64,000 nucleotides of DNA from Salvia splendens (GCF_004379255.2 NC_056051.1:26591267-26655266); one strand, 5' to 3'; shown: positions 8,582-21,900, counted from the first letter of the stretch. Made by a program: numbers and translations. Notes: generated from the sequence alone by a model not told the origin.

Positions 8582-11500
8582 ATGACGACACTTTCCGAAC
8601 TCAGTGACGACATCATCCGCAGCATGTCAGTTGGCGCCGTCTTCTCAGATTTTGTCAGTTCTTCTCTCCTCAATCTGTTGAATTTATCGCTGAATTCATA
8701 CTTCTCTGTTGATAATCTGAATTACGGCTACGAGAATCAAATTATCAATTATGCTGCGATATCTTTGTTTTCCAATTGAACGTTGATTATCATTCTATGC
8801 GATTAGATAGGTATATTGATACTGTTCTGTATATAATCGGACCTCTTTTTACAGTTTATGTGTTCCTGCTACAATGCGATTAGTTGAGATGAGCTGTTAA
8901 CTGGATTATGAAATTGTTCTCTGTTTTTTCCATAGGGTGGTAAAATCAATTCGCTTGATTTCCATCGGACAGCAGATGTGTTGGTTACAGCAAGTGATGA
9001 TGATTCGGTTCGATTTTATGACATTACGAATGCTCAGTAAGACATTGTCGTATTTAGCTGATTACCAGTCATCGTATTTTGTTAATTTTTAACATGTTTT
9101 GATGGGTTATGCTGAGTTCAGATTGGTGAAGACAACATATCATAAGAATCATGGAGCTGACAGGGTGTGTTTCACTCACCACCCAAATTCCGTTATATGC
9201 TCTTCGAAATACAATTTGGATTCTAATGGAGGTGAGTTGCATTTGATACATTTGCCCAACTTTTTTTATTACAAAGCAAATGATATACTTTTTGTGCTTT
9301 TGTTCCAGAGTCGTTGAGGTATCTATCGCTATATGATAATAGGTGCCTTCGGTACTTTAAAGGGCACACAGACAGGTAAATTTACATAGAAACTAAACTA
9401 AAGCCGTCAAATTTGTCTCCATCTATTATTTAACTTCATAAGGATAATTTTCGACCATACTGGGTAAACTTAGTGGCATTCCATCCCCAAAACTCACTTT
9501 TGGCTTGGTTATAAGGGTATATGTAAACCACACGCCGGACTGCTTAGTCCTAAAGACTTTGTGCCATAATTATATTTCCATATACCTGCTTTACTCGAAT
9601 GATTAGACTGATGAAAAAGCAGGGTGGTACGTACCATGAAGAAGTTGAAAACATAATGTGAATAGAAGTTTAAGGCCCTTATGAAATTGAGCAGTTGATT
9701 CTGTTTTTTATCATAAGTGAGCACAACTGTGTTTAGAAACCACCTACTCACATTTTACTTCGTCCTTTCGTGTGGGCGGGTAGATAGAATGAGTAGGTTG
9801 AAGCGAAGTGGCCTATCGACTCAAAAGCTTGTTTTTTACTCATTGAGATCAACTAAGATTGCGAAATAATTTTTGTTTAGCCGTAAATGAAGTTAATGTT
9901 GATAAGATATGCATATCTGCTTCATTATTTGTACTTGAATCAGATTACATACTCATTGGGATTGCTTCATTTGTCAAGTTTCATGACGAGCTTATGAAAA
10001 TAATAATTTTCTTTTTCTGATTGGTTTGAGTGTTTTTCTTCTTTGAATTATAGGGTTGTATCTTTGTGCATGTCTCCAGTCAACGACTGTTTCGTGTCTG
10101 GTTCACTAGATCACAGTGTACGCATGTGGGATCTACGTGTTAATGCCTGTCAGGTAGGTTAATTGCTTTCTAATCTAATTCTAATTCTAATTTGTGCTCA
10201 TATTTAATGTATGCAGCAGTTATGCTTCATTTAACTGGAATGTCATTTTCCAATTCTGTGATTTGATTTTTCTTTATTTATAAACTAATGACTTCGAACA
10301 ACAACCAATATGTAAAATTGAACTTTAAGGATGTCATTTTATGATAGTATGGCCGAAATTTGTATATTCTTTACAACCAAAGGATATCTGTCAGTAAACC
10401 TTGTAAAAGAACTTGTTATGGTTGTTGCAGCTGTCCAGTTTAGGAAGGTTGTTTTGCTCCGAAAGAACTTGTCAAATCTGATGTGTGCTCACTGATGTAG
10501 CTTTCAGGGTATATTACATCTGCGAGGTAGGCCTACGGTTGCTTATGATCAACAAGGTTTGGTCTTTGCTGTGGCAATGGAAGGAGGTGCAATCAAACTA
10601 TTTGATTCTAGATCGTATGACAAGGTTCTTGAGCAATTCTTTATTTTTTTCCTTCCAAATATAATTTTGTATTTTTCAACACCATTGTCTTTTCTTCTGC
10701 ATAGGGTCCTTTCGATACCTTCCTAGTTGGCGGGGACACAGCTGAGGTGTGCGATATTAAGTTCAGCAATGACGGTAAATCAATGCTTCTGACAACTACA
10801 AACAACAATGTATACCTCCTCGATGCGTATCATGGAGAGAAGGTCAGTTTTTCCTGAAATTGTATTGTGGCTGTGCAGTTCTTTTAACTTCAAAGATTGA
10901 GCGAAAGTCTTAGAAGCTCAACTTTCACGTGATGCAGAAGTGTGGATTTAACATGGACTCTTCTGCGAATGCCACCATAGAAGCAACCTTCACGCCTGAT
11001 GGCCAATATGTGCTTTCTGGTATGGCTATCTTTGAACTACTAATTTCCTTTATAATCAATTCCGCCTTCTTCATTATGTGTCTGGTAGTTTCTGATTATG
11101 TTATTTGCTTTTATTTCCCAATTTTCTGTGTAAATGTGCCTTTCTTCGGAGATTTTAGTCTTGCCTTGTTGGGCTACAAGCTCAACATATTAACGAGAGC
11201 ATTCACATAAAGTTTATAGTTGATAATCTTGCTGCACCTCTAATATCTAAAATTCATAGTAATTGAAACCCGCAGTCCAGTTTTCGTTGATTTGTCTGTT
11301 TCATTTTCACTGAATTGATCTTGATTTGTTCCAGGTTCTGGGGATGGAAATATACATGCGTGGACCATCAGTGATGAGCCAAATAAGGTACTAAACCGAC
11401 TGCAATAGTGAAGATGGAAACATCGGGACACACACGCACACGCACACGCACACTCACACCATTTGTTCCGTCCAAATACTTTTGCTGCTATGGGGTCTTG

Positions 11501-11776
11501 ATTTAAGAATAGTCATACGTTCTAGCGCTAGGCGCTAGTCCCCTCAATAACATGTTTGATGACGTTGTGTAGAGCCTACTGAGCTGCTAGCTAAACAAAT
11601 TGCTTTTGGTTTGTGAACAGGTCGCTTCTTTGGATAGCCACATTGGTGTTGCAGGGTGCCTGAGATGGGCTCCTCATAGAGTCATGTTTGCGGCTGCTGC
11701 TGCTTCCGTTCTAACCCTTTGGATTCCTGACGATGATGCTGAGCCGGGCGCCCCTGCCCCGGCTCCTTTACCCTGA
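8582..11776 (+). CDS. WD40 protein of the WDR82/Swd2 class, COMPASS H3K4 methylase subunit (APRF1/S2-like)
   Basis: Ten exons join in frame to 331 residues: 8582-8653, 8936-9036, 9122-9231, 9309-9375, 10054-10153, 10508-10624, 10705-10842, 10938-11019, 11335-11387, 11621-11776; every intron is GT-AG. The product reads [14 protein letters not shown] at the N terminus, then WD40 blades such as [35 protein letters not shown] and [15 protein letters not shown], filling nearly the whole protein (a seven-blade propeller by family). The conserved [17 protein letters not shown] and [20 protein letters not shown] match the plant Swd2-like proteins known from Arabidopsis as APRF1. The role by family is nuclear: a scaffold subunit of H3K4 trimethylation complexes linked to transcription and flowering time. 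Length and ends are as expected and there is no sign of decay. Which of the Swd2-like paralogues it is needs a tree. Confidence 0.93.
11428..11460. repeat. (CA)n microsatellite in intron 9 of the WD40 gene
   Basis: An interrupted CACACGCACACGCACACTCACA run inside the intron; a simple repeat likely to vary in length. Confidence 0.8.
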
Positions 11777-14700
11777 TTGGTAACGTCGGATCAATTGTAT
11801 TCATCTATATGGAAAACCATCGAAACATGGCTGATCAAATAGAAGAATGGTAGCTAATTTTACTGAGAATCCTATCTTTTATTTACTGTTTGATGTCGGT
11901 TGTTTATTAAGTGAATATTTGCTGCCGCTTGTTTTAATTTTCAGTGTTTTTATTTTTATTTTGAAGAAACTTGAAAAATGATCTCATTTAAGTGAGGTAA
12001 GGTAGATTTCACTAAAATTAAAATTTTGATTTGGTAAATGCATTTGTGAATCCCAAAATTCAAACACAACTCTATTTTCTTTGATTAAATACGTCTATAT
12101 ACCAAGCTTACATGTACTGAAAAATGGCAAATATATTACAATTTCACGTGGAAAATTTGAAGTCACAAATAATGAATTAAAAAACAACTCACTTCATATC
12201 GATTCATCATGTGTGAAAATTTTCCCGAATGCAATCCTCTGACACCCAATTCTTCCAACAAATAGAAAAAAAAAGTCAAATAATGAAAAAACACACATTA
12301 TTTCATTTTAGTTTAGTGAAGAGGATAAAATTCAGATTTCATCCAAGAAAATCTGAATCTTAGAATAATTACAAAAAATTACCAAATGTTAAATCAAAAT
12401 TAAAACATTTGAGTATTGTTAGCAAAATAACACATACTCTCTTACTTTATTCATTATTTTGCTTTATTTTCATTTATTTATTTTATTCTTTTTTCTTAAA
12501 TCTTTAGACATTTTTTCTTAAATCTCGTTCAAAAGAAACGTGTCGTAAAATAATAACCGCAGGAAGTAAAAAAAATTGGAGACAAGGCCATGAAGAAGCA
12601 CAGTGAAAATTGCTGGTTGTGACAGTGCTAAGAAAAAAGGGAATATCAAATCAATCAATCACTATTGAAACATTGGACTTGGGCTGAAGTAGAGCTTTCT
12701 ATTGGGCCACCTACTACTATCTGGACGGTCACTATGGCCCATCTTCAGACTTGACTGATGGGACTTATTCTATTTTTATTCTTGGACTCTTTCTTAGGAA
12801 TAATCAAACAACTGTACAGTCACCCCTCGGTCCGCAGATCCATAAACAGAACTCGTGGAGACGAATACGATGACCCGAAGAAGGTCACCGTTAATGACCG
12901 AGGAAGCGTTTTTCTAGCTTCTTTTTAATTTGTACTTGCCTTAATCATGAAATTGCAGCATACACAACAATATCGAGTCAGTGGAAATCGCACATCAGAA
13001 AGAGAAGGGGAGGTGGGACTGTCATTGTCGACCATAAGGTCGACAGTCGACAATTGATTAATTGAATTAAGATAGTGTTCGATTTGATGGATTAAATAAA
13101 AGCAAGACTTGTGAATCTTGTTCAGTTGGTTAGAAAGAGTCTAATGTTTCATTTTATGACAATGTTACATGCTCCATGATTTTGTCTTGACTTCTAAGCC
13201 TCGGTCTTCTCTTTATTACAAAATTAACTTCAAATAATATGCTATATCTGTCAATTTCGGGACAAATTATTATTGAACACAGATGATATCTAATTTACCC
13301 AACCTAACAATCTATACCACGTAAATGCTCAATTTACTTATTCTTGTTTAATAATTGTTTGAAAAATATAGGAATAATTTAAAATATTGCATTCGTGATA
13401 AAGGTCAAATGAAAATATGAGATCTTTTGCTTTGTTTTCATTAAGAAATTAGGGCTTTCCTCAATTGTCGGCATGCTTGGAACTTTGCCTTAATTACGTG
13501 ATTGATAAAGTAAAAACAACGAGGGTTACTTCCATTTGCGGCTGAAAAAATAGTCAACAAAATACAAATCAAACTAAATTAAAAATAATCCATCAACCAA
13601 ATTGGTAGAAACATTAGTCGAGCATTGTTCATTTGGACACCATTTAATGAGAGTTACATTGATTTGTCATATCATTTTTATTTAAGAAATCGATAACAAC
13701 AGTAAAGTTCATGATTTCTACAACCAATATGATTTGTGGGAAAATTCAAAATTTGACTGAACTTCGTTATATTAATGACCAATTTTCATTCAAAAAATAT
13801 AACCTTCGCAATTATTTTTTAGTGCAAGTTACCAAAAATGAAGTTTGTCAAATTATGATGTGTCCCATAGCTTTGAAAATCACCTAGAAAAATCATGAAG
13901 TTTTGATTTATTCTCAATCATCCTAATTGAAAATTTTTGGTCAATCTATGTTTAATATATTGTTCATATATCTCCAGCAAACGATGTCATTTTCTTTATG
14001 AATAGATAACATTGATTAACTCATCGCCAGAGACACCCACTTATGATTTTCCAGCTTCCATATCATATACAATTTCACAAAAAAATTGATAATAGGATAA
14101 CTGTGAACAAATCCAAATATCGTAATTTTTGGCTGATTTTCAAAGTTGCGAGACAGAGCAAAATTTTACCAAACGTTATATTTTTCCGATAATATGATCT
14201 ATTATTTCATGAAACTGGAATATATTTGTTTATATTTTATACGACCCGTGGATTATTTTCATTGAAAAAAGAGAGAAAGTAAAAGAGACACATAGCATAT
14301 TTTGATGTAGAAGTTTGTGCACATCATCTTCTCCTATAGAGAATCACTCTTCAATCATATTCAACAACCCTACCTCAAATTAAACCATAGTCCCCCTCCA
14401 CTAGCCTACCACCCTTAGTCCCTTACCCACCCCACCCCAAAATTGTTTTTATCGTCTACATATTTTCAAGAATATATATAGCACTTTTTATGTAGGCCAT
14501 TTTCATAGCGTCTACATATATGGTGGGTTTATCTTTAAATGTAAATCACTCATTTTTTATCAAACAATAATCAAAGGCTTTTTTACTTTACTATATTCAA
14601 ATTCATTTTATTTCTTATTTTACTTTACATATTCTCGATATAAAAGGTTATTTATCGCATAACTCGGACTAAATCTCGACCAATATATATAAAGTTACTG

Positions 14701-15666
14701 CAACTGTTGTATAATAACATAACACAAAACAAAAAAATACACATGTAATTTGCAAAAGGTAAATGTGCATTATGATATAATTGAGCTTATGTGAATTCAA
14801 GACCTAAAAATATTGAATATGGATTTTCGTAGTATTTAACATCTTGCATTATTTTGTTTAACATTATGCAGCTTTGTTTTTAAACAATATCAATGGATCA
14901 AATTTCGTACTACTAGTTATGAAGAAGGTACTATGATCACTGATTTATATGAATATGCATAACATAAATATATTAATATAATTAGCAATTTATGCAAGTT
15001 CTGTTGGTTCACATGAAAGAAAAATCTTTTTCGGATTCTTTTACTGTCATAGAAAATGACAATCATATTTATAGTATGCTCACACATTAACTTGACCACT
15101 CATCACCACAGTAATGTACTACTCCATATTTCTTGAAAATAAATCGGAAAAGATGATTATGTACCAAATTTAAATTCTATTGATTGATTGTCGATGAATC
15201 CAAATTCACAACGATTGATTGTCTTCCGAGTGATAACGTTAAATATAATTTTTCAATTTCTATTTCGGATATTAGGAATGAGATGCTATCAATGTATTTA
15301 TAGATCATAATCCCTTATCTAGATCATAATCTATCACATGATCTCGTTTTTTCAACGTCTACATGTTACGTATCGTTTGCAAGCTATTGCACAGGAACAT
15401 TCCCGAGCTAGGTTTACCTAATGCTCACCTCAATAGTGACCAATCTTTTATTCCAAATATAATCTTATTCCCACAAATCAATATATAAGGCAACAAAATC
15501 ATACATAGTGACCTCAAATACAAGAGCTATATAGATCACCAATCCAAAAGCATATATAACTCAAGCATCAATGCAAATAAACCCTCCAACTCCCTCAATT
15601 ATACATATATATAAATATATATATTCACACACACAAACACACACATGTATCAAAATCAAGATCCAA
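11777..15666. other. 3.9-kb intergenic region, no gene recognised
   Basis: AT-rich throughout. No coding region with family signal was found on either strand. At 15600-15650 there is an (AT)n(CA)n microsatellite close to the 3' end of the LBD gene. A short dyad (GTCGACCATAAGGTCGAC) lies near 13030. Confidence 0.5.
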
Positions 15667-16140
15667 TCAATTGTTGCCATGTCCAGGGTTTTCACCATAA
15701 GAATAATAACCTGGATTCGGGTTATACGACCCGACTCCGGGTCCATAACCCATCCGCCTCGGGTTATACCCGCCTATCTCGTTATTCGTGTAACGCATCA
15801 AATCAGCGTTGGTGGCGTCGAGCTCCTTCTGCAGCTGCAGCACCTGCCGCTGCAGAACGGAGATGGCGCCAACGCAGCCGTAGACGGGGTCCTTGAGGCG
15901 GGCCTCGGCCTCGTAGGCGAGGGAGTTCACGGCGTCCTCCCTCTGGTGGGGGAGGATCTCGTTGAGCAGCTTGCTCACGTTGCTGGCGCCGAAGATCTTG
16001 TGCACGTTGGCGAATTTGGTCGGCTCCTCGGGCGGGAAGTACGGGGCGAAGATGCAGCCGGAGAGGCATTTCCGCCGGAGGAATTTGCAGGCGGCGCAGG
16101 GAGGGTTTGAGTAGCTGCTGCTGCTGCTTGAAGAGGCCAT
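15667..16140 (-). CDS. LOB-domain (class I LBD/ASL) transcription factor, LBD25/LOB-like
   Basis: A 157-residue protein with a complete class I LOB domain. The zinc-finger-like CX2CX6CX3C block is C15-C18-C25-C29 (CAACKFLRRKCLSGC). The GAS block follows (FANVHKIFGASNVSKLL), and the leucine-zipper-like coil VLQRQVLQLQKEL lies near 98-110. The segment LDATNADLMRY after the coil, together with gene order, favours the LBD25/LOB clade. These nuclear proteins bind DNA and act in lateral-organ boundaries and root development. The C-terminal tail is rich in Tyr, Gly, Asn and Pro. The coding region is GC-rich compared with its flanks. The start is the only ATG before the Ser-rich leader. No intron interrupts the CDS, although many LBD genes have one near the end of the LOB domain. 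Confidence 0.93.
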   Translation of the reverse strand: MASSSSSSSYSNPPCAACKFLRRKCLSGCIFAPYFPPEEPTKFANVHKIFGASNVSKLLNEILPHQREDAVNSLAYEAEARLKDPVYGCVGAISVLQRQVLQLQKELDATNADLMRYTNNEIGGYNPRRMGYGPGVGSYNPNPGYYSYGENPGHGNN

Positions 16141-16221
16141 TCCCTTTTTTTGGTTGGTTAATTCCTGTTGTCAATGGAAATGTAAATTAGGTTTTTCGAG
16201 GTTCCCCTAATCAAAGTCATG

Positions 16222-16560
16222 TCGATTGTGATTCAGACTAGTACATGTGGTATTATATATAGTCGTGTCAATTGTGATTCAGACTATAATATTATGTACT
16301 AGTATTATAGTCTGAATTTACAATCGCACAATTCGAATAGATTGGCATACAAGATTTTTGAAGATGGATTTATAAGATTAGCGGGTAGGGGTTGTACAAC
16401 AATACAATCTTCTAATAATGTATGTGGTATTATAATCTGAATTACAATTGGTACTCAGAGTTGTATTGATTGTGATTCAGACTATATTATACGTGGCATT
16501 ATAGTTAGAATTTACGGCTGATTAGATTGAAATACAAGATTTTTTGAAGATGGAATTCAA
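16222..16560. repeat. inverted and direct repeats inside the LBD leader intron
   Basis: TTGTGATTCAGACTA occurs three times (near 16226, 16271 and 16466). Its complement, TATAGTCTGAATTTACAAT, lies at about 16306, so 16270-16324 can fold as a hairpin with a roughly 20-bp stem. TACAAGATTTTTGAAGATGG recurs near 16349 and 16530. This is probably a decayed MITE or a local duplication. Confidence 0.6.
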
Positions 16561-16665
16561 TCTAGTCATCTAAAAGTGATGATCGATCAACATAATTGAT
16601 GATTCCCAAATTGAGAATGAAACAACATAAGAAATATACTAACTTTTTAAATGCTTGTCAAGAAA

Positions 16666-16700
<35 letters not shown>
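16666..16700. repeat. (GT)n(GA)n composite microsatellite
   Basis: About eight GT units run directly into about ten GA units within the LBD leader intron. Confidence 0.9.
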
Positions 16701-17102
16701 GCCGATTACAGTTTTATTCAGTTTGGTCTTTGACAAGCATGAATCTTGGGAATTGACTAATTCAAAAAGGAAAGCTTAACAACATTTTTCAACTAACTTA
16801 AGATTTTGGATTGAAAAATTGAAATCATGCCAGAAGCAAATTTTCCATAACAACCCCTAAATCTCAGCAAATCACACAATCACAAAACAAGATCAAAACT
16901 TCACATAGTTAAATTAGTAATTAGATAAATCCAACAAGGAAAAAAGACTTGATTTTTATCTTCCTACAAAACATATTTGGAGCAAGAAAATAAAAAATGA
17001 ATCTTGAAAAAGCTTACCTTTCTTACAAAATCAAACAGTGGAAGATCTTTTCGTGGAATTTAAGATTTGTGGAGTGAAAAAACAAGGGTTTCTAACTCTC
17101 TC

Positions 17103-17110
17103 TTATATAA
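17103..17110 (-). promoter_or_regulatory. TATA box of the LBD gene
   Basis: TTATATAA, palindromic, lies about 90 bp upstream of the inferred leader-intron donor. A CTCTCT-rich initiator-like stretch follows in the transcribed direction. Confidence 0.5.
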
Positions 17111-17119
17111 GAAAACAAC

Positions 17120-18894
17120 ACTGCAGCTGCTGAATCTGATCTTCTTCTTGTTTACTTTCTTCCTTTTTGTAGCTGATTTTGGCAATAACCCATGATTTTT
17201 CAAGATTGATTGAGCAAATCAGCCATGAAATTAGGCAGAAAAATCAGTTGGGAAATGGGAAAACCCTAGAAGCTGCACAAGTGATGATGAGAGAGAAGCA
17301 TTTTGGAGTGAATGGTGGTGCTAATGTAAAGCAAAAGCCTCTGCCATAATTAGCATTTGGCTAAGAATACAGTTTAGATAATAATATGAGAGGAAATACT
17401 CCTAAAATATTGTGTAAAATGAGATAATTTGACCAAGAAAAGGATAATAATCATTTCGGATTTATTTTAAAAATTGAAAGTAGTTGGAATTAATAATTTG
17501 CATTCTTGTAGCCACAGCACCACTTTTTTTTCCTTGTCATTTCTCTCTCTTTATTTTGTTTTTCATCCAATAATAATAATGTTAGTCAAAGTTTAATAGT
17601 AGAACTTTTCTTTCTCATGCAATAAATTAATTGAAATACTATATACTATTAACCAATAACTAACCAGACTTCAAAATTTCACAATCTTCCCTACCATAAT
17701 CTTTTTTTTAGTAGTAATATTATATCTAATTAACCACACTTGAAAATGAGTTTCATTGTTTCAACCACATTTGATTGACAAAGTAGCCTTTAATTTCTCA
17801 ATTTGTGATTTTTTGTGGCTAGATTTTCCACATGTGGACCAGCAAAATATCGTCTCGCTAATTTGTAAGCATCTCGAAAGGTTGTATAATTCGCCCGAGA
17901 ATTTAAGATTGCTCTATACCCAAAACCCATGATCGATCCGTTGACCTTTTGGAACTCAATCACACATGTTGGGTGATTTAAATTGTAGTTCTAACTAATA
18001 ACTTCTCATTTTAGTTAAGTCATATTGATTCCATTTAATAAAGTGATTATATGTACTAAGCTTGTGTAAATTGACTTCTTTAAGTCTTTCTTACTTCAAC
18101 TTTATAATCATTATCCAAAATAAGAAGTCTTTCTTACCATATACAGGTAAGATCCAATATTCTTCACTAAAAGTTGATACATGAGAAAAAAAAATTATTT
18201 TATTTTGAAAACTGGGGCAAGTAAAAGACAACAACTATATGTAAGAAATATGAAAGCCCATACATTAAAATTTATGGTATGTTGTGAATGGACATATGCT
18301 TATATTCCTCTGTAAGTCAGTATTGGTTTCAGTCAGTGTTCATAATTGAAGTGAACTGTCCAACTGATCAAAGATCCTTTCAAATTTTGCTTTTTTACTG
18401 TTGCAAACTCTATTATTGATTGCAACTCAGAATAATGCTTTTTTTTCAGTCATGTATATAGGGGTAGTGAGAATTGAATTTATAGTGTATGAGAAATGAG
18501 AATCATATATATATATATAATTACATTGATTTTTATGAATAAGAGATGAATGTATAATTTGTTCGTGTGATGCTATACGAACACGGTTGCTCATTCGTTC
18601 ATGTCGAATTCATGATTCTCATTTATCGCAAATTTCTATTTTTTCACTGGTCCTTTTTTCTATATATCTATATTTATTATACAACATCTGCGTGCAGAAA
18701 CTGCAAGAAATACAATTATTGTAATATAAATTAAAAACTATTTTTAGCTATTACTACAATAGACTCATCATTTCCTGAATAAATTCATGGTTTTGAGGAG
18801 AAAAGTCTAATTTTTTAATTCATAATATTCTCATACCCAATTCATTATTTTGTAATAATTCATAGTTTTACAATTATAAAATGAGTTTGTAGGA
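17120..18894. other. intergenic, no gene recognised
   Basis: AT-rich DNA upstream of the LBD gene, with a short (AT)n run at about 18508. No supported coding region, RNA gene or transposon terminus before the PIF/Harbinger element. Confidence 0.5.
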
Positions 18895-18897
18895 TAA

Positions 18898-20542
18898 GGC
18901 CACCCGCAACGCGTCACGCGGGTGGCCCGTGTTTCGTTCTGCAGTGATGGAACCGGGGCGAGACGTATTGCAGCATCTCGTCCCGTCACCAGCCCGTCCC
19001 CAACCCGTCACGCAACCCGTCCCGCCTCGACGAAACGCGGGACGGCTCGCCACGCGCCGAGGCGACGTGGCGCGCTCCCAGGCCATGCGTGACGCCCACT
19101 CGCCGTCCCGCGAGTGGGCATCGTCACGCTGACGCAATAATTCATTTTTTTAAAAAAAACGGATTAAATAAAAAAATAATAATAATAAAATGTTAAACCG
19201 TAATATTACCGTTAATAGAGCTGTTTTTCCTTTTTTATTTTTTTACTCTATAAATACTCCTATTACATCCTCATTTCACACACAATTACACATCTATTCT
19301 TCCCAATTCATCTCCATTTCCTCTCCAAATTTTATCTAACATCTCATCACAAAATGTCCGACGACGGAAACTCCGGCGGTGGCGGCTCCGGCGCGTGGGA
19401 TCTCAACGCGTTCGGCGACTGGGGGAGCATGTACAACACATTGGGTGGTTCCGATTCGTCGACGCCGGGCTCGACGCCAGGCACCCACGGTTCGGGCACG
19501 CCGGGGGGTACCAACCACCCAATTTTGATGTTGATGCATACGCCCGTCCCTCCGCCCCGCGGTATTCGCAGAGATTATCCCAGATTCGGGAGGATTATCC
19601 GGTTCAACCCACTCTGGAAGAAGACCGATGCGGGGAGGCTCTAGGGCGGAGGAGGAGGATCTAGGCCGGCATCCGTAAGGCCCCAAAGAAACGCTGGCGG
19701 TGTACAACGCCTGGATCAGCGTCTCGTACGATCCCATCGTCGGGAATCAACAACCTTGGAAGTGCTTCTGGGAAAAGGTCACCAAGGCCTACCACGAGAT
19801 TAAGCCGAAAAAGACCTGCCGCCTCACATATAAGATGCTCCGCGCTCACTTTGACCGAGTCGACAGAGAGGTCAAACGATTCTGTGGCATATACAAGAAT
19901 GAAGCGGCTCAGTACCAAAGCGGAGCCACGGGAGCCGACATTCTGAGGTCGGCTTTGCGGGTCTACTACGAAGACACCGGCAAACAATTCAAATATGCCG
20001 ATGTTTTTTGGGAGGTCGTCAGGGACGAGGAAAGGTGGGCCGACGGTGTGCGGTCCAGCTCGGGCTCGACCTCGAAGTGCACGAAGCATACGACGAGTGG
20101 CCAATACTCGTCTAGTGAGGGCGGTTCGGGCATCGGGCCACAAGAGTTTGCCTCGCAGGAGGAGGAGACCCCGACAGACGATGCCGGGGATGATTTGCCG
20201 GCGGAGTAGTTTTTTTATTTTCTATAAAATTGTATTTTAAATTATGTCATTTTTATTTTTTTAGGATATTAATTATGTCTTTTTTATTTTTTTAATTTTA
20301 AGTTGTATTTTATTTTATGTTGTAATGTTATTTTATTGTTAATGAAGTGTGTTTTTTATTGATTGAATTTGTTGGGGAAAAAATAAAAAAAAATGAAATT
20401 GAATGAATAGTAATTTAAGGGACGGTTAAGGGACGGAGGGTTGCAGGTTCCGTCCCTTAGTTAAGGGATGTAGTAAAAAAGTACAGTGGGGCACGCAAAT
20501 AGTGTTTTAAGGGACGGTATAACGACAGCGTTGAGGATGACC
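18898..20542 (+). mobile_element. PIF/Harbinger element, copy 1 (non-autonomous, ORF1 only)
   Basis: The ends GGCCACCCGCAACGC and GCGTTGAGGATGACC are 15-bp imperfect terminal inverted repeats. TAA at 18895-18897 and 20543-20545 is the 3-bp target duplication typical of PIF/Harbinger. Subterminal regions are G+C-rich (GTCACGC repeats) and then T/A-rich, with a TATA-like CTATAAATACTCC 5' of the ORF. The only coding content is a decayed trihelix/Myb-like ORF1. The DDE transposase is absent. Copy 3 (46580-48437) is its closest relative here. Confidence 0.85.
19354..20209 (+). pseudogene. PIF/Harbinger ORF1: Myb/trihelix-like protein, frameshifted
   Basis: The start MSDDGNSGGGGSGAWDLNAF opens a Gly/Ser-rich leader. 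The frame breaks near 19503 and again near 19670. From 19700 it is open and reads WKCFWEKVTKAYHEIKPKK, then SALRVYYEDTGKQFKYADVF: the trihelix-like DNA-binding domain of the plant family often annotated as NAM-associated or 'glutathione S-transferase T3-like'. The last part is Ser/Thr-rich and stops at 20207-20209, before the arginine-rich and MTPAQYQVWF-type C terminus present in copy 3. In such transposons this protein helps bring the transposase to the ends. This copy cannot make a full protein. Confidence 0.75.
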
Positions 20543-20545
20543 TAA

Positions 20546-21317
20546 GATTTACAATATTTTTGGTTACTAAAGTTCACAATGAATTTAATAATTTTATACT
20601 CCATACCGTGCAATATTAAAAATGACATCCGACATATTGAATCAAATCCATTGTAGTATAATTTACCAAACTCAAAAAAAGTTAAATTTACCTAGTTTCG
20701 AATATTAGAAGTCAATTTTTTGTTTTCTTGGAGCTTAATAAATTATAACGAATTAAATATTTTTATTCGTGCATTGTAGTAATAAGAATGCCTTTCAATT
20801 ATTGACTGGAAATGGAGTCATAAAAAATTAATAACCCATTCTCTATATATGCATATGTTGAGACACAAATCAACACATAGAGTAAAAGTATATATGTGTT
20901 GATCCTTTTCACTTTACTGCTCTTTTTCTCTTGTTCTTCGCCGACATGTCGACAACTTGCATCTAATGAGTATTTGTCAGAAAATTTTAGATTTTTATGA
21001 ACAAATTCAACTGTATGTAAATAGTGTTCATACTTAATTCAGAGCTGTATGATATAGAAAAGTCTGATTTTGATGAGGGATTATCTAATCAATATGATTA
21101 CGTGATATTCATAAAATTCTAGTACTACTATATATTTACATACGTAGCATTAATTAATTAATTAATTAATTAAATGATCGTGTAGAATTTTATTATGACC
21201 ACTTGTTTTATTGATATGTGGATATGGCTACAATTTTCTGAACTTCATAATACTTTTGCTAAATATGTACTCCTAAATTAAAGTGATTCAAATGAATAAA
21301 TATATTATTATTATTTA
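20546..21317. other. intergenic, with (TTAA)n run
   Basis: AT-rich, no gene recognised. A tetranucleotide TTAA repeat lies at about 21150-21174. Confidence 0.55.
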
Positions 21318-21322
21318 ATCGG

Positions 21323-21900
21323 TGATGATGTGGCGAATTTTTGATGGGAATAAATGCAAGTAATAAACGATCACAACACGGGAAATTACGTGGTTCGATT
21401 TACTGAGGTAAATCTACGTCCACGGGAAGAAGAGAGGGCAAATTTGTATTGCTTGGTCTCGCTTACAGATTACAATACTGATTTGCTATAAGATTCAGGA
21501 TCTAGAGAGCTTAACCCTCGTCTATCTGATCTATGTTCTATTTATACATTCGAACTAAGATCGTGGTTTGCAGCCCTGGTAGTGGGGTTGATAACTGCTT
21601 AATACCACTAAATAGATCGTGGGTGTAGTGGAGGTCGTGGAGATCCTGCATGGGTCCACTATCTCCTTGTTCGGTCGAATACTGAGACCGAACTGCTGAG
21701 ACCGAACTGCTGAACTTTGCCGATCAGCTTTTGCCGATCTGAGAGTTGAGCTCGATTGGTCGGCTTTTACCGAGCTATAGGCTGTGACCGAACTCTTTGG
21801 TTGTGCCGAACTGATACTCTTTCTTGGGTTTTGGGCTGATGGGCCGTCACTGCTATTGGGCTCGCAATTATTGTTTAGTTGTTTAGTTCGTATCCCATCA
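21323..21900 (-). repeat. 3' LTR of the Tat element (578 bp)
   Basis: Bounded by the ATCGG duplication on the outside and the polypurine tract on the inside. It contains TATAAATA (minus strand, 21539-21546) as a probable promoter and a doubled GAGACCGAACTGCT unit (around 21690-21718). It lacks the larger duplications seen in the other LTR. Confidence 0.92.

Larger units (their letters stand above)
16165..17017 (-). other. probable 5'UTR intron of the LBD gene
   Basis: On the minus strand GAAAG|GTAAGC at 17017 is a strong donor and CAACAG|GAATTA ending at 16165 is a strong acceptor 24 bp before the start codon. The 853-bp interval would be a leader intron. A TATATAA box at 17103-17110 supports a transcription start about 60-80 bp upstream of the donor. 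The intron holds (GT)n(GA)n and a family of inverted and direct repeats. Confidence 0.55.

Noticed and set aside
15571..16110. 179-codon plus-strand frame opposite the LOB-domain gene
   Set aside because: GC-rich codon bias of the real gene keeps the opposite strand open; the minus strand has the conserved C-block, GAS block and coil.
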